A DNA stretch of 12,567 nt. Source: Acetobacteraceae bacterium (GTDB taxonomy: Bacteria > Pseudomonadota > Alphaproteobacteria > Acetobacterales > Acetobacteraceae). Below the pieces are notes generated by a model. It did no database searches. It was not told the origin of the DNA and saw nothing but the letters and a program-made list of their open reading frames with translations. Both the position numbers and the translations under genes were made by a program. The DNA is taken from positions 1 through 12,567 of the forward strand of contig DAHUXX010000278.1 of assembly GCA_027306955.1 (NCBI GenBank), given 5' to 3'. Shown piece by piece: positions 6,570-12,567 of this stretch (the first letter of the stretch is position 1; each line of letters starts with the position of its first letter).

Positions 6570-6587
6570 ATGACCCCTCGCTCATGA
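6570..6587 (+). promoter_or_regulatory. Five-codon mini-ORF ending in the topA start codon
   Basis: ATG at 6570 opens five codons, MTPRS, and stops at TGA 6585-6587, which overlaps the topA ATG (6584-6586) as ATGA. The distance between the two start codons is 14 bases, the same as at the plsY/dprA junction. AAGGA (6550-6554) precedes the mini-ORF by 15 bases and topA by 29, so topA has no well-placed ribosome binding site of its own. Re-initiation coupling is a reasonable inference, not proven. Confidence 0.3.
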
Positions 6588-9298
6588 CAGACGTCGTCGT
6601 CGTCGAATCTCCCGCCAAGGCCAAGACGATCAACAAATATCTCGGCAGCGACTTCACGGTGCTGGCGAGCTTCGGGCATGTCCGCGACCTGCCGGCCAAG
6701 GACGGCTCCGTCCGCCCCGACGAAGGCTTCGCGATGGACTGGGAGGCCGACGACCGCGGCGAACGCCAGGTCGCCGCCATCGCCAAGGCCATGAAGGGCG
6801 CCTCCACCCTCTACCTCGCCACCGACCCGGATCGCGAGGGCGAGGCGATCTCCTGGCACGTGCGCGCGATGCTGGAGAACCGCCACGCCCTCGCGGGCAA
6901 GCGGGTCCGCCGCGTCACCTTCAACGAGATCACCCGCAGCGCCGTCACCTCGGCCATGGCGCACCCGCGCGACCTCGACCAGCCGCTGATCGAGGCCTAC
7001 CTCGCCCGCCGCGCGCTCGACTACCTGGTCGGCTTCACCCTCTCGCCGGTGCTCTGGCGCAAGCTGCCCGGCAGCCGCAGCGCCGGGCGCGTCCAGTCCG
7101 TCGCGCTGCGCCTCATCTGCGAGCGCGAGGCCGAGATCGAGGCCTTCGTCGCACGCGAGTACTGGACCGTCGGGGCCGCCTTCACCACGCCCGCCGGCGC
7201 CCCCTTCACCGCCCGCCTCACCCATCTCGACGGCAAAAAGCTCGACCAGTTCGACCTCAAGGACGCCGCGACCGCCGAGGCCGCGCGCCAGGCCGTCCTC
7301 GAAGGCCGGTTCGGCGTCGCCGAGGTCGAGCGCAAGCGCACCCGCCGTCACCCGCCGCCGCCCTTCACCACCTCGACGCTGCAGCAGGAGGCCTCGCGCA
7401 AGCTCGGCCTCGGCGCCCAGGCGACGATGCGCCTCGCCCAGCAACTCTACGAGGGCGTCGATATCGGCGGTGAGGCGGTCGGCCTCATCACCTACATGCG
7501 TACCGACGGCGTGCAGATGGCGCGCGAGGCCATCGGCGCCATCCGCGAGCATATCGGCAGCCGCTTCGGTGTCGCGTACGTTCCCGGCGCCGCGCGCGAA
7601 TACAGCACCAAGGCCAAGAACGCGCAGGAAGCGCACGAGGCGATCCGCCCCACGGACGTCGACCGCACGCCGGATTCCGTCGCCCGCCACCTCAAGCCCG
7701 AGCAGCTGCGCCTCTACGAGCTGATCTGGAAACGCGCCGTCGCCTCGCAGATGCAGTCAGCGGAGATCGACCAGGTCGCCGTCGACGCCGCCGCCCAGAC
7801 CGCCCGCAAGCCGGTGCTGCGCGCCACCGGCTCCACCATCGCCTTCGACGGGTTTCTGCGCCTCTACCGCGAAGACACCGACGACGAGGCCGCCAACGGC
7901 GACGGCGAAGCGGACAAGATGCTGCCGCCGATGGACCCCGGCAATCCGCTCAGCCTCGGCGAGGTCACAGCGGAGCAGCACTTCACCCAGCCCCCGCCCC
8001 GCTATTCGGAGGCGAGCCTGGTCAAGCGCCTCGAGGAGCTCGGCATCGGCCGCCCCTCCACCTACGCCTCGATCCTGTCGGTGTTGCAGGACCGTAACTA
8101 TGTCCGCCTGGACCGCCGCCGCTTCGTCCCGGAGGATCGCGGCCGCCTCGTCACCGCTTTCCTCACCAGCTTCTTCCGCCGCTACGTCGACACCGGCTTC
8201 ACCGCCTCGCTGGAGGAACAGCTCGACGACATCTCCGGCGGGCGGGCGGACTGGCGCGAGGTGATGGCCGCGTTCTGGGCCGATTTCTCGAAAGCCGTCG
8301 AGGAGACCAGGGACCTCACGATCTCGGACGTCATCAACGCACTCGACGCCGATCTCGGTCCACACTTCTTCCCTGCCCGCGCCGACGGCTCGGACCCGCG
8401 GCTGTGCCCCTCCTGCGGCAAGGGCCGGCTGGGACTGAAACTCGGCCGCCTCGGCGCCTTCATCGGCTGTTCCAACTACCCGTCCTGCCAATACACCCGC
8501 CCGCTCGCGGTGCGGAACGGCGAGGGCAACGGCGCCACGCTCAAGGAAGGCTCGCGCGAGCTCGGCGAGGACCCCGCCAGCGGCGAACAGATCACCGTCC
8601 GCCGCGGCCCCTACGGCATCTATGTGCAAGCGGGAGAACCCATCGAGGGCGCGAAAGCCAAGCCCCGCCGCGCCAGCCTGCCACGCGGCATGGACGGCGA
8701 CACGGTCACGCTCGATCAGGCGCTGGCACTCCTTTCGCTGCCGCGCGAGATCGGCCCGCATCCCGAAACGAAACAGGCGATCACTGCCGGCATCGGTCGC
8801 TTCGGCCCCTATGTCCGCATGGGCAGCGTCTACGCCTCGCTCGACCGCGACGACGACGTTCTGGCCATCGGCCTCAACCGTGCCGTCGATCTCCTGGCCA
8901 AGAAGCTCGCTTCCGTCCGCAGCCTCGGCGCCCACCCCAGGGACGGTGCGGAGGTTACGCTGCGCAAGGGCCGCTTCGGCCCCTACGCGCGCCACAACGA
9001 CATCATCGCCAACCTGCCGCGCGGCGTCGCCATGGAGGACATGACGCTCGCCGAGGCAATCGCGCTGCTCGCCGAGAAAGGCAAGCCGCTCAAGGTCAGG
9101 CCCGGCCGCGGCGGCGCGAAGAAGACCGCGCGGAATGGCGCGGCCAGGAAGACCGCCAAGCCCGAGGCACCGGCGCCGGCCAAGGCCAAGCCCGCCGCGA
9201 AGCCCGGCACGAAGCCCGGCACGAAGACCGCGAAACCTACAGCCAGGCGGCCAGCGCGCCGCGCCTCCGCTGCCCCGCAATCGCGACAGGCGCCCTGA
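6584..9298 (+). CDS. topA: DNA topoisomerase I (type IA)
   Basis: TopA relaxes negative supercoils by a transient 5'-phosphotyrosine break in one strand. The 904-residue product starts MTDVVVVESPAKAKTI, the invariant Toprim opening with E8; DPDRE at 81-85 supplies the metal-binding acids. The active-site tyrosine is Y304 in LITYMRTDG. The gate-domain motif GIGRPSTYA is at about 487-495. A single four-cysteine zinc ribbon uses C608, C611, C629 and C635. Two or three C-terminal topoisomerase repeats follow (RRGPYGIYVQ near 673, GRFGPYVRMG near 738, GRFGPYARHN near 796). Residues about 840-904 are a Lys/Ala/Pro tail that probably contacts DNA; it includes a tandem KPGT repeat. Start is fixed by the VESPAKA motif. 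The gene is 33 bases after dprA, and its stop codon lies inside a strong inverted repeat. Confidence 0.98.
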   Translation: MTDVVVVESPAKAKTINKYLGSDFTVLASFGHVRDLPAKDGSVRPDEGFAMDWEADDRGERQVAAIAKAMKGASTLYLATDPDREGEAISWHVRAMLENRHALAGKRVRRVTFNEITRSAVTSAMAHPRDLDQPLIEAYLARRALDYLVGFTLSPVLWRKLPGSRSAGRVQSVALRLICEREAEIEAFVAREYWTVGAAFTTPAGAPFTARLTHLDGKKLDQFDLKDAATAEAARQAVLEGRFGVAEVERKRTRRHPPPPFTTSTLQQEASRKLGLGAQATMRLAQQLYEGVDIGGEAVGLITYMRTDGVQMAREAIGAIREHIGSRFGVAYVPGAAREYSTKAKNAQEAHEAIRPTDVDRTPDSVARHLKPEQLRLYELIWKRAVASQMQSAEIDQVAVDAAAQTARKPVLRATGSTIAFDGFLRLYREDTDDEAANGDGEADKMLPPMDPGNPLSLGEVTAEQHFTQPPPRYSEASLVKRLEELGIGRPSTYASILSVLQDRNYVRLDRRRFVPEDRGRLVTAFLTSFFRRYVDTGFTASLEEQLDDISGGRADWREVMAAFWADFSKAVEETRDLTISDVINALDADLGPHFFPARADGSDPRLCPSCGKGRLGLKLGRLGAFIGCSNYPSCQYTRPLAVRNGEGNGATLKEGSRELGEDPASGEQITVRRGPYGIYVQAGEPIEGAKAKPRRASLPRGMDGDTVTLDQALALLSLPREIGPHPETKQAITAGIGRFGPYVRMGSVYASLDRDDDVLAIGLNRAVDLLAKKLASVRSLGAHPRDGAEVTLRKGRFGPYARHNDIIANLPRGVAMEDMTLAEAIALLAEKGKPLKVRPGRGGAKKTARNGAARKTAKPEAPAPAKAKPAAKPGTKPGTKTAKPTARRPARRASAAPQSRQAP
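9200..9223 (+). repeat. 2 x 12-bp tandem repeat in topA tail
   Basis: Two exact copies of AAGCCCGGCACG (9200-9211 and 9212-9223) encode KPGT twice in the basic tail of TopA. This is an in-frame slippage repeat; such Lys-rich tails vary in length between relatives and the copy number is unlikely to be critical. Confidence 0.9.
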
Positions 9299-9309
9299 TC
9301 CAGGGCGCC
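9289..9309 (+). promoter_or_regulatory. Strong hairpin spanning the topA stop codon
   Basis: GGCGCCCTG (9289-9297) and CAGGGCGCC (9301-9309) are perfect inverted repeats with a 3-base loop ATC; eight of nine pairs are G:C. The topA TGA is 9296-9298, so the stop codon forms the loop-proximal end of the stem. There is no T-tract after it, so it is not a classical intrinsic terminator. It could attenuate read-through into rnr, protect the upstream mRNA 3' end, or hinder re-initiation at the next gene. Confidence 0.6.
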
Positions 9310-9311
9310 GG

Positions 9312-9327
9312 GGCGGTTTGCACCGCC
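9312..9327 (+). promoter_or_regulatory. Second hairpin, loop contains in-frame TTG of rnr-like gene
   Basis: GGCGGT (9312-9317) and ACCGCC (9322-9327) pair perfectly around the loop TTGC. The TTG at 9318-9320 is in the reading frame of the RNase R-like gene and is its nearest upstream candidate start, so in a folded message that codon would be displayed in the tetraloop. The stem is only six pairs and could arise by chance in GC-rich DNA. Confidence 0.4.
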
Positions 9328-11129
9328 GCGAGCGGCACGAGCCGGAGGAGCGTGCCGGTTTCCTGATCGGCGTGCGCCGCGGTCGCGCGCTGGAACCCGT
9401 CGACCGCCGCATCGCCGGCAGCTTCGAAATCGCCGCCGGCGACGCCGCGGAAGGCTCGCTCGTCCGCGTCGAGATCCTGCGCCAGCACCGCTGGGGCCCA
9501 TCCCAGGTCCGCATCCTCGAGGACCTCGGCCCGTCGGAAGGCCCGCGCGCCGCCAGCCGCATGGCCCTCGCGCTGCATGCCATCCCAACGGAAATCCCCA
9601 GGGCCGCCGAGGCTGACGCCGCCCGCGCCCGCGCGGTCCGCTCCAACGGCCGGGAGGACCTGCGCGACCTGCCGCTGGTCACCATCGACGGCGAGGACGC
9701 GCGCGACTTCGACGACGCCGTCTTCGCCGAACCCACGCCGGCCGGCCATCGCCTGGTCGTGGCCATCGCCGATGTCGGCCACTACGTCCGCGCCGGCTCC
9801 GCGCTCGACGTCATGGCCCGCGAGCGCGGCAACTCCGTCTATTTCCCGGACCTCGTGGTCCCGATGCTGCCGGAGGCGCTATCCAACCACTGGTGCAGCC
9901 TGCGTCCCGACGAGCCGCGCGGCTGCCTCTTCGTCGAGATGACGATCGACGCGCAGGGCAACAAGACCGGCCATCGTTTCGGCCGCGGCATCATGAAGAG
10001 CCACGCCCGCCTCACCTACGAGGCGGCGCAGCGCCTGGCCATCGCCGGCACCGATGCCCGTGTCGGCGCCCTTTTCGCCGCCTGGGGCGCGCTGAAACGC
10101 GCCCGCGAGCGCCGCGGGGCGCTCGACCTCGACCTGCCGGAACGCGAGGCGCTGATGGCCGAGGAGGGCGGCGTGCTCGAGGTGCGCCACCGCGAGCGCC
10201 TCGACTCCCATCGCGTCATCGAGGCCTTCATGGTGCTCGCCAACGTCGCCGCCGCCGAGGAACTCACCCAGCGCCGCGCCCCCTGCGTCTTTCGCGTCCA
10301 CGCGCCGCCGTCGCCGGAAAAGCTCGACGCGCTGCGCGCCACGCTCAAGACCTTCGACGTCCGCCTTCCCGCCGGCGGCCACCTGCATCCGCGCGACCTC
10401 GACCACGCGCTGCGCGCCACCGGCTCGCTGCCCGAGGCGCCGATGATCCACGAGACGGTGCTGCGCAGCCTCTCGCGCGCCGAATACGCCATCGCCAACA
10501 TCGGCCATTTCGGCCTGGCGCTCGCCGCGTACGCCCACTTCACGTCACCCATCCGCCGCTACGCCGACCTGCTCGTCCACCGCGCGCTCATCGCCGCCAT
10601 CGGCCTCGGCCACGACGGCACCCTCGATGCCGCGGACTGGGACTCTGTCGCGCAGCACATCACCTTCACCGAACGCCGCGCGGCGCTGGCCGAGCGCGAC
10701 GCGATGGACCGCCTGCTTGCGGCCTATCTGTCACAGCATGTGGGCTCTGTGTTTCCCGCAAGGATTTCCGGCGTGACGCGGGCCGGGATTTTCGTCACAT
10801 TGGAGACGAACGGCGCCAGCGGGCTGATCCCCTTGTCCACCCTTCCGCATGATCACTACCGGCTCGACGAGGCGACGCGGAGTCTGGTGGGCAGACACAC
10901 CAAGCGCCACTTCCGCCTCGCCGACCGGCTCGAGGCGCTGCTCGTCCAGGCCATCCCGCTCACCGGCACCCTCACCTTTGCTCTCGCCGAGACGGGCGAG
11001 GGGAAGCACGCCGCCCCGCCCCACACGCCCGCGCCCCACACGCCCCCGCCCCACACTGCCGCGAAGCCGGGCGTGCCGCGCCGCGGGCATCCCGGCAAAC
11101 GCGGAGGCTCACGACGCAGCCGGACGTGA
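9318..11129 (+). CDS. rnr: RNase R-like exoribonuclease, N-terminally short (no HTH/CSD1)
   Basis: This is an RNB-family 3'-5' exoribonuclease. The catalytic domain carries the four aspartates D124, D130, D132 and D133 in TIDGEDARDFDDAV, and HFTSPIRRYADLLVHRAL (407-424). An S1 RNA-binding domain follows (about 474-556), then a His/Pro- and Arg-rich tail with a 15-bp DNA repeat. The protein as numbered from TTG 9318 has 603 residues; RNase R usually has about 750-800. Recognisable homology begins at FLIGVRRGRALEPVDRR (second cold-shock domain); the helix-turn-helix and first cold-shock domain have no room, because topA ends at 9298. The start is uncertain: GTG 9372 or ATG 9135 (deep in topA) are alternatives. 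GGAGGAG (9343-9349) has no well-spaced in-frame ATG, GTG or TTG. The catalytic core looks intact, so activity is plausible but RNA unwinding and substrate choice may differ. Confidence 0.88.
   Translation: MHRRERHEPEERAGFLIGVRRGRALEPVDRRIAGSFEIAAGDAAEGSLVRVEILRQHRWGPSQVRILEDLGPSEGPRAASRMALALHAIPTEIPRAAEADAARARAVRSNGREDLRDLPLVTIDGEDARDFDDAVFAEPTPAGHRLVVAIADVGHYVRAGSALDVMARERGNSVYFPDLVVPMLPEALSNHWCSLRPDEPRGCLFVEMTIDAQGNKTGHRFGRGIMKSHARLTYEAAQRLAIAGTDARVGALFAAWGALKRARERRGALDLDLPEREALMAEEGGVLEVRHRERLDSHRVIEAFMVLANVAAAEELTQRRAPCVFRVHAPPSPEKLDALRATLKTFDVRLPAGGHLHPRDLDHALRATGSLPEAPMIHETVLRSLSRAEYAIANIGHFGLALAAYAHFTSPIRRYADLLVHRALIAAIGLGHDGTLDAADWDSVAQHITFTERRAALAERDAMDRLLAAYLSQHVGSVFPARISGVTRAGIFVTLETNGASGLIPLSTLPHDHYRLDEATRSLVGRHTKRHFRLADRLEALLVQAIPLTGTLTFALAETGEGKHAAPPHTPAPHTPPPHTAAKPGVPRRGHPGKRGGSRRSRT
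11016..11060 (+). repeat. 3 x 15-bp tandem repeat in rnr tail (PPHTP-type)
   Basis: Three 15-base units at 11016-11030, 11031-11045 and 11046-11060 encode PPHTP, APHTP and PPHTA. Unit 2 differs from unit 1 at one base and unit 3 differs from unit 1 at two. The reading frame is kept. The repeat sits between the S1 domain and a basic C-terminal end and adds three regularly spaced histidines. Confidence 0.9.
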
Positions 11130-12567
11130 AACGCGCCCGCCTGATAGCCCAGCGCATCGTGGTGCTCGGGCTGCTTGCCATCGGCGCGCCGCTCGCCGGC
11201 CATGCCGACCCCTATGCCGCCGGGCAACCGCTCGACGACGGCAGGATCGCGGCGGTCACGGCGGCGGCGCTGGATTTCATCCCGCCGCGCAATCTGTTCG
11301 AGACCTCGGCGTCGCAGCTGGCGCTATGGGGCCTGCGCGGCCTCACGGCGCTCGACCCGCGTCTCGTGACCAACCTCGTCGGCAAGCCCGGCTATGGCAG
11401 CGTGACGATGGATTTCGCGCGCCGCGAGTTGCTCGCCTTCGCCGCGCCGAAGCAGGATGACGCGGCCGGCTGGGGCCGCGTCATCGCCGCGATGACGCGC
11501 GGCGCCTGGAAGGTCTCGGCGCGCGTGCGCCACGCCGCGACCGCGGGCATCCTCGCCAGCATCTTCGACGAGATGTTCGCGCGTTTCGATCCCTACACGC
11601 GCTACGTGCCGCCCGAGGCAGCGCGGCGCGACCGCATCGAGCGCGCCGGCCGCGCCGGCCCCGGCCTCGATGTCGTCGCGCGCAAGGGCGCCTTCGTCGT
11701 GGTACGGCTCGATCCCCGCGGTCCCGCCGCCCTGGCGGGCGTGCGCCTCGGCGACACGCTGCTCGCGATCGACGACCGCTCCCTCGGGGGCGTCGATGTC
11801 GCCGCCGTGCACGCGCTGCTCGCCGGCCCGCGCGAGAGCACCGTGGTGCTTACCGTGCGCAGCCCCGACCAGCCTTCGCGCACCCTCATCGTCGCGCGCT
11901 CCTCGGCGCCGCCCACCACCGTCTTCACCCGTCGCCTCGGCGAGTTCCTCGTCGTGCGCATCCAGGGCTTTTCCAACGACACCGCCTCGCGCCTCTCGCA
12001 GGACCTGATCCGCGCCATGGGCGGCCCGCGGCCGCCGCACGGCATCGTGCTCGACCTGCGCGGCAACCGCGGCGGCGTGCTGTCCAGCGCCGTCGATGCC
12101 GCGGCGGCGCTGATGGGGCGCGGCGTCGTCGCGCGCACGGACGGCAGGGACCCGTCGGCGCGGCGCATCCTGCGCGCCGACGGCCACGACCTCGCCCGCG
12201 GCCTGCCGGTCGCGGTGCTGGTCGACGGCAACACCGCCTCCGCCGCGGATGTCTTCGCCGCCGCCCTCGCGGACAACGACCGCGCGGTGGTCATCGGCAC
12301 GGACACGCTGGGCAAGGGCCTGGTGCAGACGGTCGAGCGCATGCCCGACGGCGGCGAGCTGTTCCTCACCTGGAGCCGCATCCTCGCGCCCAGGGGCTGG
12401 CCGCTGCAGGATCTCGGCGTGGTGCCACAGATCTGCACCAGCCTCGGCTCGGGCGCGGTCACCGACCAGCTGCGGGCGCTGCGCCACGGCACGGACCCGA
12501 TGCTGGCGGCCGCCATCGCCGCGCGCGCCGCCCGCCCGCCGCTGCCGCCGCTCCGGGCGCTCGCGCT
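11126..12567 (+). CDS. Secreted S41 family C-terminal processing peptidase, 3' end outside window
   Basis: The GTG at 11126 overlaps the rnr stop as GTGA, and the frame stays open to the window edge (480 codons seen). MKRARLIAQR plus a hydrophobic core ending GHA is a signal peptide cleaved near residue 27, so the enzyme should act in the periplasm. Residues about 130-170 form the pre-PDZ helix region (FDPYTRYVPPEAA), about 178-257 a PDZ domain (GPGLDVVARKGAFVVV, then PAALAGVRLGDTLLAID), and about 262-435 the tail-specific protease domain: LDLRGNRGG (309-317), nucleophile S372 in GNTASAADVF, general base K397 in TLGKGLVQT. Both catalytic residues are present. Such Ctp/Prc-type Ser/Lys proteases trim or degrade exported proteins from their C-terminus. 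The usual DLRGNPGG is RGNRGG here. The specific substrate is unknown. The remaining end should be near, since the Pro-rich stretch follows the protease core. Confidence 0.93.
   Translation, partial: MKRARLIAQRIVVLGLLAIGAPLAGHADPYAAGQPLDDGRIAAVTAAALDFIPPRNLFETSASQLALWGLRGLTALDPRLVTNLVGKPGYGSVTMDFARRELLAFAAPKQDDAAGWGRVIAAMTRGAWKVSARVRHAATAGILASIFDEMFARFDPYTRYVPPEAARRDRIERAGRAGPGLDVVARKGAFVVVRLDPRGPAALAGVRLGDTLLAIDDRSLGGVDVAAVHALLAGPRESTVVLTVRSPDQPSRTLIVARSSAPPTTVFTRRLGEFLVVRIQGFSNDTASRLSQDLIRAMGGPRPPHGIVLDLRGNRGGVLSSAVDAAAALMGRGVVARTDGRDPSARRILRADGHDLARGLPVAVLVDGNTASAADVFAAALADNDRAVVIGTDTLGKGLVQTVERMPDGGELFLTWSRILAPRGWPLQDLGVVPQICTSLGSGAVTDQLRALRHGTDPMLAAAIAARAARPPLPPLRALA

Noticed and set aside
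5345..7690. 781-codon open frame on the minus strand opposite dprA and topA
   Set aside because: The translation is low-complexity Gly/Ala/Arg/Asp without any family motif and sits opposite well-supported genes; a GC-driven shadow frame.
9135..9317. Start of the RNase R-like protein at ATG 9135
   Set aside because: This would add about 60 Arg/Pro-rich residues read out of frame from the topA tail, with no resemblance to the RNase R helix-turn-helix or cold-shock domain.
9289..9327. Classical rho-independent terminator after topA
   Set aside because: The stems are strong but no run of T follows either, so I list them as regulatory hairpins instead.
9290..9360. TopA-RNase R fusion by stop read-through
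   Set aside because: The frame after the topA TGA is not the RNase R frame, so read-through alone could not join them; a frameshift would also be needed.
7757..9766. 669-codon open frame on the minus strand opposite topA and rnr
   Set aside because: No motif, low-complexity composition, and fully opposite conserved coding sequence.
11324..12487. 387-codon minus-strand frame opposite the last gene
   Set aside because: The plus strand here encodes an S41 peptidase with signal peptide, PDZ domain and catalytic Ser/Lys, so the antisense frame is a shadow.
1..12567. A novel defence, biosynthetic or mobile system
   Set aside because: Nearly all genes belong to known housekeeping families in an order typical of alphaproteobacteria; only individual local oddities stand out.

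Overview
The window is a very GC-rich (about 70% by eye), gene-dense bacterial chromosome segment. The proteins and gene order (bamE divergent from a cytochrome bc1 chaperone; pyrB-pyrC'-plsY-dprA-topA-rnr) point to an alphaproteobacterium, most likely Rhodospirillales/Acetobacteraceae. That placement is inferred from family resemblance and synteny, not from a database search. I see no mobile element, CRISPR array, tRNA, rRNA or phage gene, and no gap between genes longer than about 170 bases.

Left part, minus strand (1-1919): three genes read leftward from 1919. They encode a CBP3/UQCC-type ubiquinol-cytochrome c chaperone, a 3-hydroxyisobutyrate-dehydrogenase-family NAD(P) oxidoreductase (joined to it by an ATGA stop/start overlap), and, after 47 bases, an exported TPR protein cut by the window edge.

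Divergent spacer (1920-2087): it holds a perfect head-to-tail duplication of a 23-bp unit, followed at once by a perfect TTGACA hexamer pointing toward bamE.

Right part, plus strand (2088-12567): eight genes that look like one tightly packed transcription unit. They are bamE (outer-membrane assembly lipoprotein), pyrB (aspartate transcarbamoylase), a dihydroorotase-like pyrC' that has lost the metal-binding HxH motif and is probably a structural partner of PyrB, plsY (glycerol-3-phosphate acyltransferase), dprA (DNA uptake/recombination), topA (topoisomerase I), an rnr-like exoribonuclease, and a secreted S41 C-terminal processing peptidase cut by the right edge. Most junctions are overlaps (ATGCCTGA, ATGA, GTGA). 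At dprA and topA the start codon is reached through a five-codon mini-ORF ending in ATGA.

Most of the window is conserved housekeeping DNA, and I do not see a convincing undescribed multi-gene system. The points most worth a second look are: an RNase R-like gene that begins in or just before the second cold-shock domain, without the usual helix-turn-helix and first cold-shock domain; two tandem hairpins at the topA/rnr junction, one spanning the topA stop codon; the metal-site-deficient PyrC next to PyrB; the 23-bp tandem duplication in the divergent promoter region; and the repeated mini-ORF coupling arrangement.
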